Positions 1 to 5,736 of a stretch of DNA of 7,885 nt are shown piece after piece. The position numbers and the translations under genes are program-made. Numbering within the stretch: the stretch's first letter is position 1; every line of letters starts with the position of its first letter. Location: assembly GCA_017883605.1 (NCBI GenBank), contig JADGNH010000088.1:1-7885 (forward strand), written 5' to 3'. The notes under the pieces were generated by a model that saw nothing but the letters and a program-made list of their open reading frames with translations, searched no databases and was not told the DNA's origin. Source of the DNA: Methanobacteriaceae archaeon. GTDB lineage: Archaea; Methanobacteriota; Methanobacteria; Methanobacteriales; Methanobacteriaceae.

Positions 1-101
1 TTAAAGAAAAATAAAAAGAATTAAAGAAAAAGGAATAGAAAAATTAAGAAAAGGAATAAAAAAAAGGAATAGAAGAATTAAGAAGAGAATAAAAAAATCT
101 T
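1..101. repeat. A/G-rich imperfect direct repeat downstream of serA; probable serA termination region
   Basis: This non-coding stretch is almost only A, G and T. A unit beginning AAGGAATAGAA and containing AATTAAGAA occurs near 30-60 and again near 64-97, with a period of about 34 bp and few differences. Seen from serA on the minus strand it is a long pyrimidine-rich tract with several T runs, the longest being seven T opposite 91-97. Archaeal transcription often stops at such U-rich tracts without a hairpin, so a role in ending serA transcription is inferred. No open reading frame of note lies here, though the left edge of the window cuts the region. Confidence 0.55.
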
Positions 102-1682
102 CTACAAATTCACCGCCACGGTATCATTTACGTCTTCTAATTTTTTAATTTCCTCAACTACACTTTCTGGCACGTCTTGATCTACTTTTAGGACCATTAC
201 TGCTTCTCCACCCATTTCTTTTCTTCCCACCTGCATCTTAGCAATATTTATACCATGTTCACCTAATTTGGTGCCTATAGCCCCTATTATTCCCGGTATA
301 TCCTTATAGGTGGAAATTAACATGGTTCCCTCTGTTTCTACGTCTACCTTATAACCGTTGACTACGATTATTCTGGGCTCAGGGACAGATATTCCTTCAA
401 TACTGATCTCGTTGTCTTCTGAACGCATTTCAACCCTCACAAGGCTATCATATCCTTTAACATCGCATCTTTTGCCTTCAACTACCACAATACCCCTGTT
501 TTCTGCAACGGCCAGGGCATTTACCAGGTTCACTGGCTCGGTTAGTATGGGATTTAAAATTTCCTGTAGAATCATCCTGGTCAGTATGTCCAGTTTAGGG
601 AATTCCGCCAGTTCCCCACAGTAAGTTACATCAATTTCATTAATGTTGCCCTTAGCCGTTTGTATCAGGAATTTACCCAGCTTTTCCATGAGTTGGAAGT
701 ATGGTTTCATGATCTGAAAAGTCTCAGGATCCAGAACCGGCATATTAATCACGTTTTTAGGGGAACCGCCTTCGAAGACTGTTTTTATTTCTTTAGCGAC
801 TATTATAGCTGCATCACGCTGTGCTTCTTTTGTAGAAGCACCTATGTGGGGTGTAGCCACTAGGTTGTCCAGTTCAAGGAGTAAACTGCCCTTTGGTGGC
901 TCTTCCTCAAATACATCCAGCCCTGCCCCACTTATATTGCCCTCAGAAAGTGCCTGGTATAGATCATCCTCATTTATGATACCTCCCCGGGCACAGTTCA
1001 CTATAAAGGCGTTTTCCTTCATCAGATCAAATTCTGGTTTAGCTATGGAATGTTTGGTCTCGGGTGTAAGGGGAACGTGAATGGTTATTACATCAGCATT
1101 TTTGAGTAAGGTATTCCGGTCAACCACCCTCACACCAAGCTTTGAGGCAACTTCGGCGGTTATGTATGGGTCGTGTACTATGATATCCATACCGAATGCT
1201 TTGGAACGGATGACAACCTGGCTTCCTATCCTTCCCATGCCGATGATCCCCAGAGTTTTGCCATTGAGCTCCATTCCCATGAATTTACTCTTCTCCCAGC
1301 GTCCTTCCTTCACAGATTTATCGGCGATAGAGATTTTACGGGCCAAAGAGAGTATAATACCCATAGTATGCTCCGCCACAGTAACAGAAGTAGATTCAGG
1401 TGCATTTATCACCATGACCCCCCTTTCCGTGGCCGCCACTACATCTACGTTGTCTACACCCACACCAGCCCTGGCAATTATTTTGAGCTGGCCGGCAGCC
1501 TCTATAACTTCCCGGGTTACTTTGGTTCTGCTCCTTACCACAATGGCATCAAAATCTCCAATAACAGTTATAAGCTCTTCATTGGTGATATCGGTCTGAA
1601 CAGTCACTTCTGCAACTTCTCTGAGTTCATCAATTCCTTTTTCATTTATCTGATCAGCGATAAGTACCTTCTTTTCATCCAT
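102..1682 (-). CDS. serA: D-3-phosphoglycerate dehydrogenase
   Basis: Cytosolic enzyme oxidising 3-phospho-D-glycerate to 3-phosphohydroxypyruvate with NAD+, the first committed step of the phosphorylated serine pathway. The 526-residue protein has the long (type 1) PGDH layout: a substrate-binding domain (about 1-98 and 290-315), a Rossmann NAD domain with G148-M-G150-R-I-G153, an intervening (ASB) domain (about 320-440), and a C-terminal ACT domain (about 454-526), often the serine-sensing part in this family. The catalytic triad expected of 2-hydroxyacid dehydrogenases is present: R232 (CARGG), E261 (EEEP) and H279 (ATPHIG). The start is supported by GGTGA (opposite 1687-1691), four bases before ATG. 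It is transcribed away from the UPF0145 gene and appears monocistronic here. Length and motifs look intact. Serine feedback through the ACT domain is plausible but not shown by sequence. Confidence 0.97.
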   Translation of the reverse strand: MDEKKVLIADQINEKGIDELREVAEVTVQTDITNEELITVIGDFDAIVVRSRTKVTREVIEAAGQLKIIARAGVGVDNVDVVAATERGVMVINAPESTSVTVAEHTMGIILSLARKISIADKSVKEGRWEKSKFMGMELNGKTLGIIGMGRIGSQVVIRSKAFGMDIIVHDPYITAEVASKLGVRVVDRNTLLKNADVITIHVPLTPETKHSIAKPEFDLMKENAFIVNCARGGIINEDDLYQALSEGNISGAGLDVFEEEPPKGSLLLELDNLVATPHIGASTKEAQRDAAIIVAKEIKTVFEGGSPKNVINMPVLDPETFQIMKPYFQLMEKLGKFLIQTAKGNINEIDVTYCGELAEFPKLDILTRMILQEILNPILTEPVNLVNALAVAENRGIVVVEGKRCDVKGYDSLVRVEMRSEDNEISIEGISVPEPRIIVVNGYKVDVETEGTMLISTYKDIPGIIGAIGTKLGEHGINIAKMQVGRKEMGGEAVMVLKVDQDVPESVVEEIKKLEDVNDTVAVNL

Positions 1683-1686
1683 TTTC

Positions 1687-1691
1687 TCACC
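1687..1691 (-). promoter_or_regulatory. Ribosome binding site of serA
   Basis: On the minus strand GGTGA stands four bases before the ATG. It matches the core complementary to the archaeal 16S rRNA 3' end and fixes the serA start. Confidence 0.7.
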
Positions 1692-1829
1692 ATTTCAACA
1701 TTTTCATCTATTAATATTTATTAATGGAATAACTTTAAATTTATTGTCTTTCTAAAAATTTTTATTTCCTTCCTAAATAAGTTTAAATTATTGCCTTGTA
1801 ATCTATATAATATGCAAGTTTAAAAAAAA
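1692..1829. promoter_or_regulatory. Divergent promoter region between serA and the UPF0145 gene
   Basis: This AT-rich spacer must drive both flanking genes. Toward serA, TATA-like sequences lie opposite 1710-1725 (an imperfect palindrome of ATTAATA type) and opposite about 1732-1742. Toward the UPF0145 gene, the candidates are TATATAAT near 1804-1811 and TTTAAATTA near 1782-1790; the upstream one leaves more room for a leader before the ribosome binding site. A perfect 12-bp palindrome, TAAAAATTTTTA, sits mid-spacer at 1753-1764. Low-complexity AT sequence produces such elements by chance, so the individual boxes are tentative; that promoters lie here follows from the gene orientation. Confidence 0.5.
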
Positions 1830-1835
1830 GAGGTG
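1830..1835 (+). promoter_or_regulatory. Ribosome binding site of the UPF0145 gene
   Basis: GAGGTG lies seven bases (all T) before the ATG at 1843. It is a strong match to the archaeal Shine-Dalgarno consensus and supports this start. Confidence 0.8.
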
Positions 1836-1842
1836 TTTTTTT

Positions 1843-2184
1843 ATGGTTGCCATCGATGAGTTTATAATAGTAAGTTCAAATTACGTGCCAGGGTATGAAA
1901 TTTTGGAAACCAAAGGATTTGTGTATGGGCTTACCGTGCGCAGTAGAGGTGTTGGCGGACAGATAGGTGCCGGAATACGCTCCATGTTTGGGGGAGAAAT
2001 AAAAGAATACGTGCAGATGATGGCCCATTCCCGGGACGAAGCCATAGAAAGGGTGATAAACCACGCCGAGGAAATGGGTGCTAACGCAATAATAAGCGCA
2101 CGTTTCGATTCAAACGATATTTCAGATATAATGCAAGAGATATTGGTCTACGGCACAGCAGTAGTCGCTCGAAAGGTTGAATAA
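1843..2184 (+). CDS. UPF0145 / YbjQ-family protein (DUF74-type)
   Basis: Small soluble protein of 113 residues in the widespread YbjQ/UPF0145 family, close to the family's usual 100-110 residues. Recognisable parts are an early beta strand with VSSNYVPGYEI, then the family hallmark GLTVRSRGVGGQIGAGIRSMFGG (residues 29-51), a helix with M60-A-H-S-R-D-E-A-I-E-R, a GANAI turn (79-83) followed by ARFDS, and a final strand GTAVVARKV. Structures in the family form pentamers; a metal-binding role has been suggested in domain naming but the biochemical function is unknown. There is no signal peptide or membrane segment. The start has an excellent ribosome binding site. The neighbouring serA is divergent, so no operon partner tells its role; the next gene begins 76 bp downstream and could be co-transcribed. 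Confidence 0.9.
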   Translation: MVAIDEFIIVSSNYVPGYEILETKGFVYGLTVRSRGVGGQIGAGIRSMFGGEIKEYVQMMAHSRDEAIERVINHAEEMGANAIISARFDSNDISDIMQEILVYGTAVVARKVE

Positions 2185-2251
2185 ATTGGTATTAATGTTT
2201 GAAGTATTATGTTGGAAGTTTAAAGCATAGATGAAATGTTTTTAAAAGTAC

Positions 2252-2255
2252 AGGT
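2252..2255 (+). promoter_or_regulatory. Ribosome binding site deciding the ATG start at 2261
   Basis: AGGT lies five bases before ATG 2261. An in-frame TTG at 2255 would overlap this motif and has nothing comparable upstream, so the ATG is preferred. Confidence 0.5.
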
Positions 2256-2260
2256 TGAAA

Positions 2261-3010
2261 ATGTTTGAAGGTAGTATAGAAGTTTGTGGAAGAGAAATAA
2301 CCAGAACTCTCCTGGGAACCTCTCCCTTTATTGGAGCATCCCAGTTCGGGCACAGATCAAGGCTTTATCAACTTGATCTCTACAACCAACCCGAAAACAT
2401 CCTTAAAATAATAAGAAGATCCTATAATATGGGTGTTAAAGGAATCCAGCTGATCCCCTACCCCCCGGTGGTAAAGGCTTTAGAATGGGCTCAGGATGAG
2501 GGCTGTGTAATTGATATTGTGGGCACGGTTCGTCCTGATCATGAAGAAGAAGATATAAAACTTCTTTCTGAACTTGGAGCCAGTTCCATGTTGCTTCACG
2601 CAGTTATTACCGACAGACATGACTGGAATTTTATGGAAAGAAACCTAAAACTCATAGAAGATAAAAAAGCAGTTGCAGGGTTGGTAACTCACCTGCCCTT
2701 CAGAACCACCAGAAAGCTTTTAGAATCACCTGTACTGGATTTATTCCAGATCTATATGTTTCCCGTAAATCCACTGGGTTACCTTATGGATTGTGATACT
2801 TACGGGGCAGATAAACGTGCTGAAATAAGGGAGATGATCATAAAACTGAATAAAACTGTTATAGCCAAAAAAATAATGGCTGCAGGGATATTAAAACCTG
2901 ATGAAGCATTTAATTACCTTAAAACCTTGGATTATGTGGATATGGTAGCTTTAGGGATTGCATCTGAGGAAGAAGCTCAGGAAACCTTTAATTTACTTTC
3001 TTTTAAGTGA
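2261..3010 (+). CDS. Conserved archaeal TIM-barrel-like protein of unknown function
   Basis: Soluble protein of 249 residues; I do not recognise a characterised family. The alternation of strands and helices suggests a TIM barrel: LLGTSPFIGASQFGHR (17-32), MGVKGIQLIPYPP (57-69), CVIDIVGTVRPD (82-93), LGASSMLLHAVITDRHD (105-121), AVAGLVTHLP (137-146), LFQIYMFPVNPLG (161-173), TVIAKKIMAAGIL (199-211) and VDMVALGIASEEEAQETF (226-243). The last two resemble the C-terminal strands of aldo/keto reductases, where a glycine-rich loop is followed by a phosphate-binding turn and a helix starting SEEE. The AKR Tyr/His catalytic signature is not evident, so reductase activity should not be assumed. Charged residues at strand ends (R91, H113, H144, K203, K204) could form an active site. 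The gene follows the UPF0145 gene by 76 bp, with a possible TATA element at about 2219-2224, and converges on the regulator gene. Confidence 0.85.
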   Translation: MFEGSIEVCGREITRTLLGTSPFIGASQFGHRSRLYQLDLYNQPENILKIIRRSYNMGVKGIQLIPYPPVVKALEWAQDEGCVIDIVGTVRPDHEEEDIKLLSELGASSMLLHAVITDRHDWNFMERNLKLIEDKKAVAGLVTHLPFRTTRKLLESPVLDLFQIYMFPVNPLGYLMDCDTYGADKRAEIREMIIKLNKTVIAKKIMAAGILKPDEAFNYLKTLDYVDMVALGIASEEEAQETFNLLSFK

Positions 3011-3118
3011 TCACGAGTAAATTGATTCAATAAAAAATGAGTTTATCACAAGTAATTGATTCCCTGAAAAAAATTATATTTTATTTCCCTAAAGTTCGAT
3101 GAATAATTCCCTAAAGTT
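3011..3118. repeat. Short direct repeats in the convergent spacer, left part
   Basis: Two pairs of direct repeats are visible. TCACGAGTAAATTGATTC (3011-3028) returns as TCACAAGTAATTGATTCC (3046-3063), a 35-bp period with one substitution and one deletion. TTCCCTAAAGTT occurs at 3085-3096 and identically at 3107-3118, a 22-bp period. No open reading frame or RNA gene was recognised. The repeats look like local tandem duplications that have partly decayed. Confidence 0.65.
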
Positions 3119-3151
3119 TAGAAATAAAATTAGCTTTGATTCTCTTTTTTC

Positions 3152-3210
3152 AAAGTAGTTTTGATGAAACTTTTTCTAAAAAAAGTAGTTTTGATGAAAC
3201 TTTTCTAAAA
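3152..3210. repeat. 30-bp tandem repeat, two copies, in the convergent spacer
   Basis: A unit starting AAAGTAGTTTTGATGAAAC occurs at 3152-3181 and 3182-3210. The copies differ mainly by one T in the T run, so this is a recent or conserved duplication. Each copy holds complementary CTTTT and AAAAG stretches and therefore can form a small hairpin. Confidence 0.85.
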
Positions 3211-3215
3211 GTTTC
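3178..3215 (-). terminator. Probable terminator of the MTH_967-type regulator gene
   Basis: GAAACTTTT and its reverse complement AAAAGTTTC (3196-3215) form a perfect inverted repeat separated by only CT, realistically an 8-bp stem with a 4-base loop. Read on the minus strand it lies just after the regulator stop codon and is followed by seven T (opposite 3178-3184). On the plus strand, T6 at 3145-3150 and T5 at 3171-3175 may help end the TIM-barrel gene. The hairpin is seen; its termination role is inferred. Confidence 0.55.
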
Positions 3216-3219
3216 AGTT

Positions 3220-4206
3220 TCAATTACATTCCTTTCTCTCTTTCAAGACTCTTAAAAAATCAGTTGAACTTTCCATTTCAACAATTTCAGAGGTGTGAAC
3301 CACTGGTATTCCCTCTATGCTCTCTATATTTCGTTTGCTGCCCATTATAAAAACAGCGTCCTTACCGGTAATATCAGAAAGGTCCTTAACATTTAAGGCC
3401 ATTTTCTTTAAAACCTGATAATTCCTTTTCTTTTCCATATTGGTTATAAATGCGTTTTCATCCTTAGAAGAAAGAATAATATCGGTCTTGGCAATTGCAT
3501 CAAAAGGCGTTTTGTGGGTATTAATTACTCCAAAACCCAGTTTTACTAGCTCTTTAGGCTCCATTTCAGTGGGTTTTTCCTGATTATCAGGAATATTGCT
3601 AACTTCAGGCTTTGGAACTTCAAATAAATTAATGGATAACGTTATCTTCATTTTGAGGATATTTTCCAGTATCATAGCCGTTTCTGGGAAGGCCCGAACC
3701 ATACCTCTTTCATACTTATAGATGGTCTCCCGGGATACATGGGCTACATCAGCCAATTCCTTTAAGGAAAGGTTTTCCCTTTCCCGGACCTCTTTAATGA
3801 TGTTTCCATCCATCTGTACGTAGTATCCACCCCGGTCTGCAAAAACCTCCGGGTAGACCTCATCAACCACTATGTCACGCAGGGTTTCGGGAGCTATTAC
3901 TGGTATTCCGTGCCTTTCATAGACCACATCCTCTTCCAGTATCTCATTTTTCGATTTAACCCCCACTATAAGTGGAGATGCCAGGAAGGTCTGGGATAAC
4001 TTTTTTATCTCCTGAGCCTGTTCTCCGCTGAAACCGTCCACATTGATTAAAACCTTGAGCAAAAGGAGCAGTAAACCACGGCGGGCTACCATATCAAAAC
4101 AACTTCTATCATAAATATTAGAAGTTTCAAAACCATGATTAGATAGAAGTTCATTTATCTGAGTTAAGAAATTATCTCTGTGCATGGGGATACCCGATCT
4201 GTGCAT
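3220..4206 (-). CDS. HTH-type transcriptional regulator, MTH_967 family
   Basis: Predicted DNA-binding regulator of 328 residues, of a family found in euryarchaea; its targets are unknown. With numbering from the chosen start, the N-terminal domain (about 10-118) contains SCFDMVARRG followed by LLLLLLKVLINVDG. A Cro/XRE-type helix-turn-helix follows (about 135-188), with SLKELADVAHVSRETIYKYERG as its core. A C-terminal domain spans about 220-320. The C-terminal domain looks like a diverged copy of the N-terminal one (PFDAIAK versus CFDMVAR; EGIPVVHTSEIV versus HGIPVIAPETLRDIV). The start at 4206 is chosen over an ATG at 4233 because AGGTGG lies four bases before it; a third ATG at 4185 is closer to the usual family start but has no good ribosome binding site. 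The gene diverges from tiaS over a very short spacer, so it could control tiaS or itself, but no direct evidence exists. Confidence 0.9.
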   Translation of the reverse strand: MHRSGIPMHRDNFLTQINELLSNHGFETSNIYDRSCFDMVARRGLLLLLLKVLINVDGFSGEQAQEIKKLSQTFLASPLIVGVKSKNEILEEDVVYERHGIPVIAPETLRDIVVDEVYPEVFADRGGYYVQMDGNIIKEVRERENLSLKELADVAHVSRETIYKYERGMVRAFPETAMILENILKMKITLSINLFEVPKPEVSNIPDNQEKPTEMEPKELVKLGFGVINTHKTPFDAIAKTDIILSSKDENAFITNMEKKRNYQVLKKMALNVKDLSDITGKDAVFIMGSKRNIESIEGIPVVHTSEIVEMESSTDFLRVLKERKECN

Positions 4207-4210
4207 GGAA

Positions 4211-4216
4211 CCACCT
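4211..4216 (-). promoter_or_regulatory. Ribosome binding site deciding the regulator start
   Basis: On the minus strand AGGTGG stands four bases before the ATG at 4206. It argues against the upstream in-frame ATG at 4233, which would place this motif inside the coding sequence. Confidence 0.65.
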
Positions 4217-4250
4217 GGTAATAATATGTGCAATAAAGAAATTATGTTTA

Positions 4251-4286
4251 AGTGAAACTATGAATATTTACAGTGAAACTATGAAT
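4251..4286 (+). repeat. Duplicated start region of tiaS (21-bp period)
   Basis: AGTGAAACTATGAAT occurs at 4251-4265 and identically at 4272-4286. Each copy carries the same GTGA motif and ATG, and the 21-bp period keeps them in frame, so tiaS has two equivalent candidate starts, at 4260 and 4281. The segment also lies in the spacer shared with the divergent regulator, so the repeat could alternatively be a paired protein-binding site. Confidence 0.8.
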
Positions 4287-5534
4287 CATTTATTATATGT
4301 GGGTATCGATGACACAGATTCCAGTGAAGGAATGTGCACCACCTATATAGGTAGTGTTATAATGGATGAACTTAAAGATTACGGTTTCCAGACAGAAGGA
4401 TATCCTCGACTGATACGTCTCAACCCCTTTGCAAGGTTTAAAACAAGAGGGAATGGTGCAGTATCCTTTAAATTAAATCTCAAATCAAAAACAGAATACG
4501 GAAAGGCGAAAAAATTTATTCTAGATCGGGTGGAGGAGCTCTCTGAGTTAGAACATGAAAACACCAACCCCGGAGTGGTATTTTACCAGGGCAAAATCAC
4601 GCCCGAACTTGAAGCCTTCTCCCTGAAAACCATACGAAACATCGTTTCCATAGATGAAACCCAGAAACTTGCAGAGGAGATTGGTGCTGAAATATACAAA
4701 TTTAAAATTGGCAGAGGGATAATCGGGGCTTTAGCAGCCATAGGATGCCCCTTGAAAGATAAAACCTATGAACTTCTGGCCTACAGAACTCCTGAGAATT
4801 ACGGGAAAAAGAGAAAAATAGACCGGGAATCTGTAGAGAAAATGGATGGAAAAACCTATCCCCAAACCTTTGACAACGTGGATGGGGATTATATTACAAT
4901 AGAACCCCACACACCCTGCCCCATCCTGTATGGGATAAGAGGGGAGAGCCCAGATGCTGTTCTAAAAGCTCATGAAATGATAAAAAGCTATGAACCAGTA
5001 GAAAGATCGGCAGTTTTCGTGACTAACCAGCACACAGACCTGCATCTGCTTAAGGCTGAGAACATTTCCCAGATGGAGAGATTCAAGTGTTACATAGTAA
5101 GAGGGATAGTAAAAGAACCTCCCCACATCATAATGGGGGGTCATGTGATTTTTAGCCTGGATGATGGCTCTGGAAGTGTTGAATGCGCAGCATATGAGCC
5201 CACTAAGGAATTCAGGAATATAATAAAGGAATTGAGAAGAGGAGATGACTTAAGAGTTTATGGGGGGATCGGGGAGAAAGGAACCTTGAACCTGGAAAAA
5301 ATCGAGATCCTGGACCTGGAAAAAGTTTACCAAACTAAAAACCCTCTATGCAAATGTGGAAAACGCATGAAGTCTGCTGGAAAAGGTAAAGGCTATAAAT
5401 GTATAAAGTGCGGTCGAAAACTCAGAAAGGGTACTAAAAATTTTTTTGAATTAAAAAGAAATATAAAAAAAGGTTTTTACGAGGTTCCTCCCTCTGCCCG
5501 AAGACACCTGAGCAAACCCCTAGTTAGAGACTAA
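4281..5534 (+). CDS. tiaS: tRNA(Ile2) 2-agmatinylcytidine synthetase (agmatidine synthase)
   Basis: Modifies C34 of the CAU anticodon of tRNA-Ile2 by attaching agmatine at the expense of ATP, giving agmatidine so that the tRNA reads AUA as isoleucine and no longer AUG. The family is archaeal and essential where tested. With the 4281 start the protein has 417 residues, typical of the family. It opens with YVGIDDTDSSEGMCTTY, whose first Thr after Cys (T20) aligns with the autophosphorylated Thr18 of the Archaeoglobus enzyme. Then come the kinase-like and ferredoxin-like domains (to about 250), including RLNPFARFKTRGNGAVSF and KIGRGIIGALAAIGCP, an OB-fold domain (about 271-350; HVIFSLDDGSGSVECAAYE) and a zinc ribbon with C357, C359, C374 and C377. 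ATG 4281 is preferred over ATG 4260 because the family normally begins only a few residues before GIDDTDS; a sequence duplication makes the two starts equivalent in context. T9 follows the stop. Confidence 0.96.
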   Translation: MNHLLYVGIDDTDSSEGMCTTYIGSVIMDELKDYGFQTEGYPRLIRLNPFARFKTRGNGAVSFKLNLKSKTEYGKAKKFILDRVEELSELEHENTNPGVVFYQGKITPELEAFSLKTIRNIVSIDETQKLAEEIGAEIYKFKIGRGIIGALAAIGCPLKDKTYELLAYRTPENYGKKRKIDRESVEKMDGKTYPQTFDNVDGDYITIEPHTPCPILYGIRGESPDAVLKAHEMIKSYEPVERSAVFVTNQHTDLHLLKAENISQMERFKCYIVRGIVKEPPHIIMGGHVIFSLDDGSGSVECAAYEPTKEFRNIIKELRRGDDLRVYGGIGEKGTLNLEKIEILDLEKVYQTKNPLCKCGKRMKSAGKGKGYKCIKCGRKLRKGTKNFFELKRNIKKGFYEVPPSARRHLSKPLVRD

Positions 5535-5541
5535 ATTCAGA

Positions 5542-5550
5542 TTTTTTTTT
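5542..5550 (+). terminator. T-run terminator after tiaS
   Basis: Nine consecutive T begin seven bases after the tiaS stop codon, without a clear hairpin before them. This is the usual form of an archaeal intrinsic terminator. Further T5-T6 runs recur in the repeat units downstream and may act as back-up. Confidence 0.65.
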
Positions 5551-5736
5551 AATCCTCTTTAGATTAATTTTCATTTTTAAAGGTTTAATTTAATCATTTT
5601 TGATTTTTGAAGGTTAAATTTAATCCTTTTTTATTTTTGAATGTTTAATTTAATCCTTTTTTATTTTTGAATGTTTATTTAAACAACCATCATTTTAATG
5701 GAAAGGTTTATTCAAACAACTATCGTAGTAGGAATA
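5551..5736 (+). repeat. Tandem array of 30-bp units running into the MmgE/PrpD start region
   Basis: Three clear 30-bp units start at 5581, 5611 and 5641. They begin A(G/T)GTT(T/A)AATTTAATC and end TTTTTGA. A decayed copy precedes them at 5551-5580. Shortened relatives of the unit head begin at 5671 (ATGTTTATTTAAAC) and 5704 (AGGTTTATTCAAAC), so the series continues to the coding start with a 33-bp period. Within it, 5673-5691 and 5706-5724 match at 17 of 19 positions. Each full unit carries two T runs. There are no distinct spacers, so it is not CRISPR. It contains the terminator zone of tiaS and must also hold the promoter of the next gene; TTTATTTAAAC at 5674-5684 is a TATA-like candidate. 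Confidence 0.85.

Noticed and set aside
358..1080. Plus-strand frames of 67-88 codons opposite the 3' half of serA
   Set aside because: Antisense shadows of serA with no ribosome binding site or protein-like composition.
1081..1724. Long plus-strand open frames (1081-1599 and 1173-1724) opposite serA
   Set aside because: They lie fully or mostly antisense to a well-conserved serA, overlap each other in different frames, and their translations look like codon shadows with no recognisable domain.
2255..2260. TTG start for the first TIM-barrel gene
   Set aside because: It overlaps the AGGT ribosome binding motif of the ATG two codons later and lacks one of its own.
4204..4233. Regulator start at ATG 4233
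   Set aside because: The strong AGGTGG opposite 4211-4216 sits four bases before ATG 4206 and would be inside the gene if the upstream start were used; the extra nine residues do not resemble the family's start.
5551..5736. CRISPR array
   Set aside because: The 30-bp units are directly adjacent with no unique spacers, and no cas gene is present.
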